In this document: piece by piece, positions 1 through 5,722 of the stretch
How positions within the stretch are numbered: the stretch's first letter is position 1
Layout of the letters: each line of letters opens with the position of its first letter
From: Acidisarcina sp.
GTDB taxonomy: Bacteria > Acidobacteriota > Blastocatellia > Pyrinomonadales > Pyrinomonadaceae
Assembly: GCA_021155145.1 (NCBI GenBank)
Contig: JAJNPX010000178.1
Span: 1-5,722, forward strand
DNA: 5,722 bases
Direction of reading: 5' to 3'
The notes under the pieces: model-generated
Seen by the model: the letters and a program-made list of their open reading frames with translations, nothing else
What the model was told of the DNA's origin: nothing
Databases searched by the model: none
Made by a program: the position numbers and the translations under genes

Positions 1-79
1 GTATCCAGTGCGCTGGGTACGTGGCGAGATTGTATGCCTCAAAAAGGTCGAAAAATTGTTCGATCGTGAACGGCAACAT
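1..79 (-). CDS. DUF6064-like membrane protein, N-terminal fragment (cut by window edge)
   Basis: Only the first 26 codons lie in the window. The ATG at 79-77 directly follows the TAG stop (82-80) of the RND permease gene, with no intervening base. The reading frame stays open to the edge and begins MLPFTIEQFFDLFEAYN, followed by LATYPAHWI. This opening, with LPF-T-EQFF and an aromatic/Asn-rich stretch ending in a Pro-Ala pair before the expected first membrane helix, resembles the start of DUF6064 proteins, small multi-pass membrane proteins of unknown function. That family call rests on memory of the N-terminus only. There is no strong Shine-Dalgarno sequence before the ATG, so translation is probably coupled to termination of the permease gene. 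The position makes it a likely further member of the metal-efflux operon. That a gene starts here is fairly secure; its family and function are not. Confidence 0.6.
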   Translation of the reverse strand, partial: MLPFTIEQFFDLFEAYNLATYPAHWI

Positions 80-3000
80 CTATTGTAGGCCGGACGTTGG
101 TTCGGCTGCGCGTCCGAACCTCAGGTAAAGCGCAGGAATAACGATCATATTCAGGAACGTCGAGGTTACAATGCCGCCGAGGATGACGACGGCCATTGGT
201 TGTTGGATCTCCTTGCCCGGTTCACCAGCACCGAGGGCGAGTGGGACCAGGCCGATTCCGGTGACGAGAGCGGTCATCAGGATCGGAGAAAGCCGCTCCA
301 TTGATCCCTGAACGATAGCCTCGCTGAACGATTTCCCTTCGAACTCCATAAGATGCTGGTAGTGCGAGATCAGCATAATGCCATTTCTCGTCGCGATTCC
401 GAACAGCGTGATGAAGCCGACGAGCGAAGCGATGGAAAGCGTGCCGCCCGCGAGGAAAACCATCACCACGCCGCCGATCAGAGCGAGCGGGAGATTCGCC
501 ATTACGAGAGCCGCGGCACGGGCGCTGCCGAGAGCGACGAAGAGCAGGAGAAAGATTCCCGCGATGGCGACGGCGGAAAGAAGCAGTATCTGAGTCGACG
601 CATTTTCCTGCGCCTCGAACTGGCCGCCGTACTGGACGAAATAGCCCTGCGGGAGGGCGACATTCTTGCCGATGTTTTCGCGAACGTCAGCGATCACACT
701 GCCCAGGTCTCGCTCGGCGACGTTTGCCTGGACGATAATGCGACGTTGGACATTTTCACGGTTGATGGTGTTCGGGCCCTGGTCGAGACGGATCTCGGCT
801 ACCTGCGCGATCGGAACCTTCGCTCCATCCGAAGTGTCGATCAAGGTTCTCCCGATGGTATCGACAGATGCACGGGAGGCATCACCAAAACGGACGAGAA
901 CGTCATATGTTCGCTGTTCCTCAAGCACCTGCGATGCTACATGCCCGTTGAATGCGGTGTCGATCGTTTCGGCAAGGTCTTCGGCCTTGATGCCGTAGGC
1001 GGCGGCCTGCTGACGGTTTAGATTGATCTGTACCTGCGGAACTCCGACTTGCGGTTCGACCATCAGATCGACGATTCCGGGAATCGCAGACATTTGGTCG
1101 CGAATCTCGCTGGCTTTCGTACGAAGCGTCCCAAGATCGGGTCCGAACAGCTTGATCGCGATCTGCGCACGCGTCCCCGACAGTAAGTGATCGATCCGAT
1201 GCGAGATCGGCTGGCCGACTTCGGATTCGACTCCGGGAATCTGGGCGAGCTTTAGCCGAACTTCTTCGGTGACCACTTCGTGCGAGCGATCGCTCTCTTT
1301 CGTCACCACTTCGATCTCGCTCGTGTTCACGCCTGCCGCGTGTTCGTCCAACTCGGCGCGTCCCGTTCTCCGTGTGGTCGAGACGACCTCAGGAACTGAA
1401 AGCAGAACTTCCTCAATGATCTTCCCTATCCGGTTCGATTCATGCAGCGACGTTCCCGGCGGCAAATTCGCATTAATGTTGAACGTGCCCTCGTTGAACG
1501 GAGGCAGAAACTCGCGGCCCATTGCAAAAAAGAGTGAGAGAGCAACGACCAGCATCACTGCCGATGCGGCGATGATCTTTACTGGATGTTTCAGCGTCCA
1601 GGCAAGTAGCGTCCGGTAGTGCTTTTTCAGCCACGTCACGAGTCTCGAATCGCCTTCTTCTTCGAGCAGTTTCGAATTGCCAAGGAGGTAATAACAGAGC
1701 ACGGGCGTTACCGTTAGAGCGACGATCAGCGATGCAGTGATCGAAATGATGTACGCAAAGGCGAGCGGTGCGAACATCCTGCCCTCGAATCCGCCGAGGC
1801 TGAAAAGCGGAAGGAACACGAGAATTATAATGAGCGTCGCGAAGGTGATAGAGCTTCGGATCTCGGCCGATGCGTCATAGATCACCGTAAGAACAGGCAG
1901 CGTTTCGTCCGAATGTGCGTTCTGCTTCAGCCGGCGGAACACGTTCTCTACGTCAATGATGGCGTCGTCAACAAGCGCGCCGATCGCGATTGCCATGCCG
2001 CCGAGCGTCATCGTGTTTATCGTGATGCCGAAATAGTCCATCACGAGGACCGCTGTTAGCAGCGAAAGCGGGATCGCCGTCAGCGAAATGAACGTGGTTC
2101 GAAAATTCCATAGAAACAGGAACAGAACTATCGTCACCATTATCCCGCCCTCGACCAACGACACCTCAATGTTCGTGATGGCACGATTGATGAAGTCCGC
2201 CTGACGAAACGCTTTTGTGTCGATCTTGACGTCGGGCGGGAGCGACGATTTGAGCGTTTCGAGAGTCGACTCGATATTGTCGGTCAGTTCGAGCGTGTTT
2301 GCGTTCGGCTGTTTCTGGATCGTTGCAACGACCGCCGGTGCTGCGTTGAAACTCGCGTCGCCGCGTTTCAAAGCAGGTGCCTCCTGAACGGTCGCAATAT
2401 TACTGATAAGGATCGGGACGTTGTCGCGAACGGTGATCACGGAATTGGCCAGGTCGTCAACGTTGTAGGCACGCGCGCGAATGCGGATGAGGTATTCCTC
2501 ATTCGGCCGCTCCATAAATCCGCCCGATGCATTCGAGTTCGACTTTGCGACCGCCTCGGTCACTTCTTCAACGGTCAACCGATAGTCGGCGAGTTTCGCC
2601 GGGTCAATGAGAATCTGATATTGCTTCAGATCGCCGCCAATGATCATTACTTGCGAAACGCCTGACACGCCCAGAATCCGAGGCCGCACGATCCAATCCG
2701 CAATAGAGCGCAGCTCCATCGCCGAGGTCTCGGTGCTCGTCATCGAGATCTCCATGATCTCGCCCATGGTCGACGAAATGGGTCCGAGTACGGGCGGCGG
2801 GACACCTGCCGGGAGGCGAACCTGCTGAAGCTTTTCCGTTACAAGCTGACGGGCCCGATAGATGTCTGTCGAAAACTCGAACTCGACGAACACGATGGAG
2901 ATGCCGATCGCTGAATTCGACCGCACGCGGAAGACACCGGCCGTTCCATTCATCGCCGCTTCGATCGGAAGCGTGACTAGCGATTCAACCTCTTCCGGTG

Positions 3001-3169
3001 CAAGCCCGTGTGATTCCGTAAGGATCGTCACGGTCGGAGCGGTGAGATCGGGGAACACATCCACCGGCGCGCGATAAGCGACGATACCGCCGTAGATGAG
3101 TAACGCCGCCGAGGCGATCAATACCAGCAGACGATGCTTTAGAGCGAATTGGATTACCCGGTTTAGCAT
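80..3169 (-). CDS. CusA/CzcA-family heavy-metal efflux RND transporter permease
   Basis: Complete 1029-residue inner-membrane proton-driven pump subunit, the usual length for the heavy-metal efflux RND family. TM1 spans about residues 14-32 and is followed by the signature PVDVFPD (35-41). The first periplasmic loop contains the porter segments. TM2-TM6 lie at about 335-530, with the TM4 signature GALVDDAIIDVEN; D401 and E408 align with the proton-relay acidic residues D405 and E412 of E. coli CusA. A second periplasmic loop (about 560-860) precedes the C-terminal helices, which include FGIATRNG with R928. By eye, CusA copper ligands M573, M623 and M672 correspond here to N566, T616 and H661. 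The extra TM4 aspartate of CzcA (D402) corresponds to A395. The substrate is therefore uncertain, probably a metal cation. The gene starts 20 bases after the anchor-protein gene with only a weak ribosome binding site. Its partner adaptor is encoded at the right end of the window; no outer-membrane channel gene is seen. The family call is very secure, the ion specificity is not. Confidence 0.97.
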   Translation of the reverse strand: MLNRVIQFALKHRLLVLIASAALLIYGGIVAYRAPVDVFPDLTAPTVTILTESHGLAPEEVESLVTLPIEAAMNGTAGVFRVRSNSAIGISIVFVEFEFSTDIYRARQLVTEKLQQVRLPAGVPPPVLGPISSTMGEIMEISMTSTETSAMELRSIADWIVRPRILGVSGVSQVMIIGGDLKQYQILIDPAKLADYRLTVEEVTEAVAKSNSNASGGFMERPNEEYLIRIRARAYNVDDLANSVITVRDNVPILISNIATVQEAPALKRGDASFNAAPAVVATIQKQPNANTLELTDNIESTLETLKSSLPPDVKIDTKAFRQADFINRAITNIEVSLVEGGIMVTIVLFLFLWNFRTTFISLTAIPLSLLTAVLVMDYFGITINTMTLGGMAIAIGALVDDAIIDVENVFRRLKQNAHSDETLPVLTVIYDASAEIRSSITFATLIIILVFLPLFSLGGFEGRMFAPLAFAYIISITASLIVALTVTPVLCYYLLGNSKLLEEEGDSRLVTWLKKHYRTLLAWTLKHPVKIIAASAVMLVVALSLFFAMGREFLPPFNEGTFNINANLPPGTSLHESNRIGKIIEEVLLSVPEVVSTTRRTGRAELDEHAAGVNTSEIEVVTKESDRSHEVVTEEVRLKLAQIPGVESEVGQPISHRIDHLLSGTRAQIAIKLFGPDLGTLRTKASEIRDQMSAIPGIVDLMVEPQVGVPQVQINLNRQQAAAYGIKAEDLAETIDTAFNGHVASQVLEEQRTYDVLVRFGDASRASVDTIGRTLIDTSDGAKVPIAQVAEIRLDQGPNTINRENVQRRIIVQANVAERDLGSVIADVRENIGKNVALPQGYFVQYGGQFEAQENASTQILLLSAVAIAGIFLLLFVALGSARAAALVMANLPLALIGGVVMVFLAGGTLSIASLVGFITLFGIATRNGIMLISHYQHLMEFEGKSFSEAIVQGSMERLSPILMTALVTGIGLVPLALGAGEPGKEIQQPMAVVILGGIVTSTFLNMIVIPALYLRFGRAAEPTSGLQ
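91..120 (-). repeat. Overlapping inverted repeats at the permease/DUF6064 gene junction
   Basis: GGTTCGG (99-105) and CCGAACC (114-120) form a perfect 7-bp inverted repeat around an 8-base loop. CGGACG (91-96) and CGTCCG (111-116) form a second 6-bp repeat that shares bases 114-116 with the first, so in the transcript the two stems would exclude each other. The element lies inside the last codons of the permease gene, 12 bases upstream of the ATG of the next gene. No U-run follows, so it is not a classical terminator. It could modulate translation of the downstream gene or be chance in GC-rich coding sequence. Confidence 0.3.
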
Positions 3170-3189
3170 TTTTGTTTATCGACGCCGAC

Positions 3190-3834
3190 TTAGACGACTC
3201 GCTTGATCTCAGAGTATACCCCGGACGTTTTCAGCGTGACGGTCACTTCGCCCGAGGTGCGGTTTCGCCAGAACCAGCCGTGACTTCCGTCAAAATCGGC
3301 GACCAACTCGCCAGAATCTCGCTCAGCGTTATTGCCTTTCTTGTAGCTGATAAATGCTTTGCTTGCGTTGTCGCCGTGAAGGTCGAAATTGAGACCACCA
3401 CCTGTCGCGGTCCATTCGTAGGCGGCCTTTGCCCCCTTGACCATGTCTAGCTTTATCTCGACGCCCTGGCCGGGTTTCAACGTGACTGTCATCGAGTCAT
3501 TTCGGCCCGCTTCGGCGGTCGGCTCGTTGCCAAAAGATTGTGACTGCGGGACCTGTTTTGTGGGCCGCTCTTGTGCGACAGGCGCGGCCGGAGCAGGCGG
3601 CGCCGCGGCCGCTTCGCGGTCCCTTTTTGCCTCTTCGGCGAGATTCGTCTTGATCTCGCCCATTTGGGTCAGGCCGAGCACGCGCCCGATGCCGATCGGG
3701 TCTACGCCGTATTCAGCGGGCAGCACCACGGTCGTAAGGAGAACCGTCGCGATGACGAGGGCAATTATCGTGGAGCGTAGCAGATGCTTACTGCTCGGCA
3801 ATTCCTCTCTTTTTGGAAGGTCGTTGTTATACAT
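3190..3834 (-). CDS. Membrane-anchored protein with C-terminal beta-rich periplasmic domain ('transmembrane anchor protein' type)
   Basis: 214 residues with a clear modular layout. Residues 1-22 are a short polar segment (MYNNDLPKREELPSS at its start). Residues 23-40 are one hydrophobic helix, followed by a conserved-looking PAEYGVDPIGIGRVLGLT stretch (39-56). Residues 57-75 are charged and probably helical. Residues 76-107 are a low-complexity Ala/Pro/Gln linker. Residues 113-214 are a compact beta-rich domain containing VTLKPGQGVEIKL (117-129), H153-G-D and HGWFWRN (185-191), then VTVTLKTSG (197-205). The basic N-terminus and single helix suggest an N-in, C-out topology, placing the C-terminal domain in the periplasm. 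I recognise the N-terminal half as the family usually named 'transmembrane anchor protein', found beside CusA/CzcA pumps; no biochemical function is known to me. The C-terminal strand pattern is reminiscent of GOLD-like beta sandwiches, which is inference only. It sits 19 bases after the HupE-like gene and 20 bases before the pump, suggesting an accessory subunit or scaffold. Confidence 0.88.
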   Translation of the reverse strand: MYNNDLPKREELPSSKHLLRSTIIALVIATVLLTTVVLPAEYGVDPIGIGRVLGLTQMGEIKTNLAEEAKRDREAAAAPPAPAAPVAQERPTKQVPQSQSFGNEPTAEAGRNDSMTVTLKPGQGVEIKLDMVKGAKAAYEWTATGGGLNFDLHGDNASKAFISYKKGNNAERDSGELVADFDGSHGWFWRNRTSGEVTVTLKTSGVYSEIKRVV

Positions 3835-3844
3835 AAAAATTCTT

Positions 3845-3849
3845 CTCCT
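3845..3849 (-). promoter_or_regulatory. Ribosome binding site of the anchor-protein gene
   Basis: The transcript reads AGGAG 10 bases upstream of the ATG at 3834-3832. The site falls in the 19-base gap after the TAA of the HupE-like gene. It supports ATG 3834 as the start, which also gives the expected short polar N-terminus before the single membrane helix. Confidence 0.7.
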
Positions 3850-3853
3850 ACCG

Positions 3854-4564
3854 TTATTGGCCCAACAGGTAATACCCTGTGAGTTGATAGCCGATCAGTA
3901 CAAAGCCGGCAGCCATCATCAGCACATTCGCCGTGTAGGCGTGGCGAAAGAAGCTGTCTGTTTTTCGCCAGTAGCTCATCACGATCAGAATGGCTCCAAG
4001 CGCAAGTAGCTGCCCGATCTCGACGCCAATGTTGAACGCCAGCAGATTGGGTATTAAACCTTCCACTGATAATTCGTATTCGAGGATCTTTGTCGCTAAG
4101 CCGAAGCCGTGAAAGAGGCCGAAGACAAGCGTTGCGGCCTTCGTGTTTGGTTGGAACCCGAACCACCTTTGAAAAGCCCCGATATTATCGAGACCTTTGT
4201 AGACGACCGACAGCCCAATGATCGCGTCGATAAGGTATCCGTTAACGCTAAATCCCGTCAGGACGCCAATCAACATCGTGGTCGAATGACCAATAGCAAA
4301 AAGACTGACGTAGATGCCGATGTCCTTGAGCTTGTAAAGAAAGAAGATCACGCCGAGCAGAAAAAGGATGTGATCGTACCCGGTGAACATATGCTTCGCC
4401 CCAAGATAGATGAACGGAAGCAGGTTTACACCGCTGATCTCCTGAATGTATCCCTTGTCACCCTCGGCAACGCCGTGTGCGAATCCCGTCGACACCAGAA
4501 GCAGAATCGACGAGATAACCCAGAGTCCGTAGGCATTCGGTTTCAATTGAAAGAACGTTTTCAT
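3854..4564 (-). CDS. HupE/UreJ-like membrane protein (putative metal transporter)
   Basis: 236 residues, polytopic. An N-terminal signal-like helix (about 13-29) ends in FAHG; cleavage after A29 would leave His at the mature N-terminus. Conserved motifs follow: H58-x5-D64-H65 in GAKHMFTGYDHILFLLG, the HX5DH motif that in Rhizobium HupE is needed for nickel uptake; FAIGHSTT (89-96); VFGLFHGFGLA (147-157), a partial match to the second HupE motif; and FNIGVEIGQL (177-186). These match the HupE/UreJ_2 family. About six further hydrophobic helices can be counted up to the C-terminal GYYLLGQ. HupE and UreJ are Ni/Co permeases, but here there is no hydrogenase or urease gene, so the cargo metal is unknown. 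I chose ATG 4564; an in-frame TTG at 4570 would add two residues, and the weak GAGA upstream does not clearly favour either. It lies 19 bases after the SOD stop and 19 bases before the anchor-protein gene, consistent with one operon. Confidence 0.9.
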   Translation of the reverse strand: MKTFFQLKPNAYGLWVISSILLLVSTGFAHGVAEGDKGYIQEISGVNLLPFIYLGAKHMFTGYDHILFLLGVIFFLYKLKDIGIYVSLFAIGHSTTMLIGVLTGFSVNGYLIDAIIGLSVVYKGLDNIGAFQRWFGFQPNTKAATLVFGLFHGFGLATKILEYELSVEGLIPNLLAFNIGVEIGQLLALGAILIVMSYWRKTDSFFRHAYTANVLMMAAGFVLIGYQLTGYYLLGQ

Positions 4565-4583
4565 AAACAAATTGTCTCGATTA

Positions 4584-5297
4584 TTATTTGACTCTATAGA
4601 GGTCGACGCGGCGGTTCACCTCGTCCCAATTGACGTTCGCCATAAACGCGTCCACGTACTTCGCGGCGGCCGCTCCGTAATCCATCTGGTAGGCATGCTC
4701 GTACATGTCGAGCACGAGCAGCGGCACTGTAAAAGGGGGATTTGCTGTATGATCGGCCGACCAATAGTTGTGTATTTCTCGGGTTTGCTGGTTGTAGCCG
4801 AGAACGGTCCAGCCGGAGCCACCTGAGAGTGCGTTACCAGTTCGCTTGAACTCGGCTTCCCAAGCTTCGTAAGTGCCAAACCATTGTTCGATCAGTTTCC
4901 GGGCGTTACCGTCGGCCTTGCCGTTGCCCCCCAAGTTACTGAAATACAGCTCATGCAGCACGACGGAGCCGGTTCGGGAAAGCTCCTGGCGTTTAAGATC
5001 GCCGTAGAGATAGGCTGGAAGGTCCTTTTCTTTTGCGAAACCGGCGAGCCGCTGTTCGACAAGGTTAAGAGCTTTTACTGCTCCCGTGTAGTTGTTCTCG
5101 TAGTGCGAGCGGATCAGTTTTTCCGAGATACCTGTCAGCTTGGCTGGATCGAACGGGAGTGCCTTCGGCTGATGCTTGCCAGCAAATGCTCGCGGCAGCG
5201 ATTCGGTCTGAGCGGCATCACTTTCGTAGAATGTAGCAATTACGGTAGCTACTGCAGCTACGCCCTTCAGTGCTTCTCTGCGCGTGAATTTCGTCAT
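4584..5297 (-). CDS. Tat-exported Fe/Mn-family superoxide dismutase
   Basis: 237 residues. It converts superoxide to hydrogen peroxide and oxygen at a mononuclear metal site. The N-terminus carries a twin-arginine leader: TRREALKG (5-12), a hydrophobic stretch V13-F23 and likely cleavage near DAAQ (27-30). The enzyme should therefore be folded in the cytoplasm and exported to the periplasm. The four metal ligands of the family are present: H65 (in SHYENNY), H115 (in VLHELYFSN), and D197 and H201 (in [12 protein letters not shown]). GGSGW (159-163) and E200 are also conserved. Second-shell positions are atypical: E. coli FeSOD H30 and Y34 correspond to N69 and A73, Q69 corresponds to S111, W158 to Y199, and H183 occupies the region of FeSOD A141 or MnSOD Q146. 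Without the leader (about 30 residues) the length is normal for the family. A strong ribosome binding site fixes the start. It lies between the adaptor and HupE-like genes, 17 and 19 bases from them. The metal (Fe, Mn or either) cannot be assigned. Confidence 0.94.
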   Translation of the reverse strand: MTKFTRREALKGVAAVATVIATFYESDAAQTESLPRAFAGKHQPKALPFDPAKLTGISEKLIRSHYENNYTGAVKALNLVEQRLAGFAKEKDLPAYLYGDLKRQELSRTGSVVLHELYFSNLGGNGKADGNARKLIEQWFGTYEAWEAEFKRTGNALSGGSGWTVLGYNQQTREIHNYWSADHTANPPFTVPLLVLDMYEHAYQMDYGAAAAKYVDAFMANVNWDEVNRRVDLYRVK

Positions 5298-5305
5298 GTT
5301 TCAAT

Positions 5306-5311
5306 ACCTCC
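5306..5311 (-). promoter_or_regulatory. Strong ribosome binding site of the superoxide dismutase gene
   Basis: The transcript reads GGAGGT 8 bases before the ATG at 5297-5295, a near-perfect anti-16S match at good spacing. It lies in the 17-base gap after the adaptor stop codon and is the strongest ribosome binding site in the window. It confirms the start that includes the Tat leader, and suggests the dismutase is well translated relative to the pump subunit, whose start has only a weak site. Confidence 0.8.
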
Positions 5312-5314
5312 GAA

Positions 5315-5722
5315 CTATGTTTCGTGAGAATGAGCGCCAGGTTCGGCCGGGCGAAGTTCCTGAAGCTTGAGTTGATAAGCTCCCTGTGTTACGACACGTT
5401 CTCCTGCTTCGAGCCCGCTTAGCACCGCGATCTTGTCGCCGTATTCATCGCCGATGGTCACTTCCCGACGCTGGAATTCCTCTCCGGAAAGAAGAACATA
5501 AACGATCCGTTTTCCTTCGTGTTCAAGTACCGCTTCCTTTGGGACCATAATCGCCGCGACGGACTGCTCGGCATCGAGTTGAACGTTCGCCTGCATACCG
5601 AGCCGCAAGGCACGCCCCGCATTCTCCACAACGAAAACGACGTTAGCCGCACGCGTCGCTTCGTCGATCGTGGCTCCGATGTCGAGGATCGTTCCCTTGA
5701 AAGTTTGTGGAAATGCGGCCGT
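5315..5722 (-). CDS. RND efflux periplasmic adaptor subunit (CusB/HlyD type), C-terminal part
   Basis: The frame is open from the window edge to the TAG at 5317-5315, giving the last 135 residues; the gene's start lies outside. A GTG at 5629 is an internal valine, not the start, because homologous sequence continues upstream of it. The first visible segment, FKGTILDIGATIDEATRAANV, with GRALRLGMQANVQLD after it, is the typical beta-barrel domain of membrane-fusion proteins (G-x-I-x-x-I-G, then DEATR, then LRLGMQA). It is followed by VPKEAVLEHEGKRIVYVL and by VTIGDEYGDKIAVLSGLEAG with ERVVTQGAYQLKLQEL, the membrane-proximal domain that contacts the permease. The tail ends HSHET, a short His-containing end of unproven role. 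It bridges the inner-membrane pump and an outer-membrane channel. Although the three genes at 5297-3190 separate it from the permease gene, it is the obvious partner of that pump. The family is secure; the metal is unknown. Confidence 0.93.
   Translation of the reverse strand, partial: TAAFPQTFKGTILDIGATIDEATRAANVVFVVENAGRALRLGMQANVQLDAEQSVAAIMVPKEAVLEHEGKRIVYVLLSGEEFQRREVTIGDEYGDKIAVLSGLEAGERVVTQGAYQLKLQELRPAEPGAHSHET

Noticed and set aside
91..120. Inverted repeat as a rho-independent terminator
   Set aside because: No T-run follows the stem on the transcribed strand and another gene begins 12 bases later.
353..1021. Long plus-strand open frame (222 codons)
   Set aside because: It lies entirely antisense to the well-supported RND permease gene. 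Its product is extremely charged with no recognisable domain, and it is explained by the codon pattern of the gene on the other strand.
3584..3615. GC-rich repetitive stretch as a possible regulatory repeat
   Set aside because: It encodes the Ala/Pro linker of the anchor protein; the repetition follows from the Ala and Pro codons.
3437..4009. Plus-strand open frame (190 codons) antisense to the anchor-protein and HupE-like genes
   Set aside because: It crosses the junction of two confident minus-strand genes, is low in complexity where it opposes the Ala/Pro linker, and has no family resemblance.
3765..4166. Minus-strand open frame overlapping the HupE-like and anchor-protein genes
   Set aside because: It is out of frame with both real genes, spans their junction, and shows no domain or plausible ribosome binding site.
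4109..4591. Plus-strand open frame (160 codons) antisense to the HupE-like gene
   Set aside because: The opposite strand encodes a protein with several conserved family motifs; this translation is highly charged and unrecognisable.
5315..5629. Treating GTG 5629 as the start of a 104-residue small protein
   Set aside because: The frame is open through the window edge and the 31 codons upstream encode typical adaptor beta-barrel sequence, so the GTG is an internal valine.

Overview
This window is one strand-uniform, tightly packed operon fragment read entirely on the minus strand, so transcription runs from position 5722 down to 1. It comes from a Gram-negative bacterium: it encodes an RND efflux pump with its periplasmic adaptor, a Tat-exported enzyme and a protein with a large apparently periplasmic domain. 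The moderate GC content (by eye slightly above 50%) and the gene families are compatible with Acidobacteriota or a Proteobacterium. The sequence alone does not settle the phylum. No RNA gene, mobile element, CRISPR array or phage signal was seen.

In transcription order the genes are: (1) the C-terminal part of a CusB/HlyD-type periplasmic adaptor, running off the right edge and ending at 5315; (2) a Tat-leader Fe/Mn-family superoxide dismutase, 5297-4584; (3) a HupE/UreJ-like polytopic membrane protein, 4564-3854; (4) a single-pass membrane-anchored protein with a C-terminal beta-rich domain, 3834-3190, of the type often annotated 'transmembrane anchor protein'; (5) a complete 1029-residue CusA/CzcA-type heavy-metal RND permease, 3169-80; (6) the first 26 codons of a DUF6064-like membrane protein, 79 to the left edge. 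Gaps between genes are only 0 to 20 bases and no terminator is visible, so all six are probably on one transcript. The promoter, and probably the outer-membrane channel gene, lie beyond the right edge.

The adaptor and permease are the expected parts of a tripartite metal-efflux pump. The notable point is the three-gene insert between them: an exported superoxide dismutase, a HupE-like putative metal transporter with an intact HX5DH motif, and a membrane-anchored accessory protein. A reasonable inference is a cell-envelope module that combines metal export, metal handling or uptake, and superoxide removal. The pump lacks all three copper-binding methionines of E. coli CusA and also the extra TM4 aspartate of CzcA, so neither Cu/Ag nor Zn/Co/Cd can be assumed as substrate. 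The dismutase keeps all four metal ligands but differs from textbook Fe- and Mn-SODs in its second shell.
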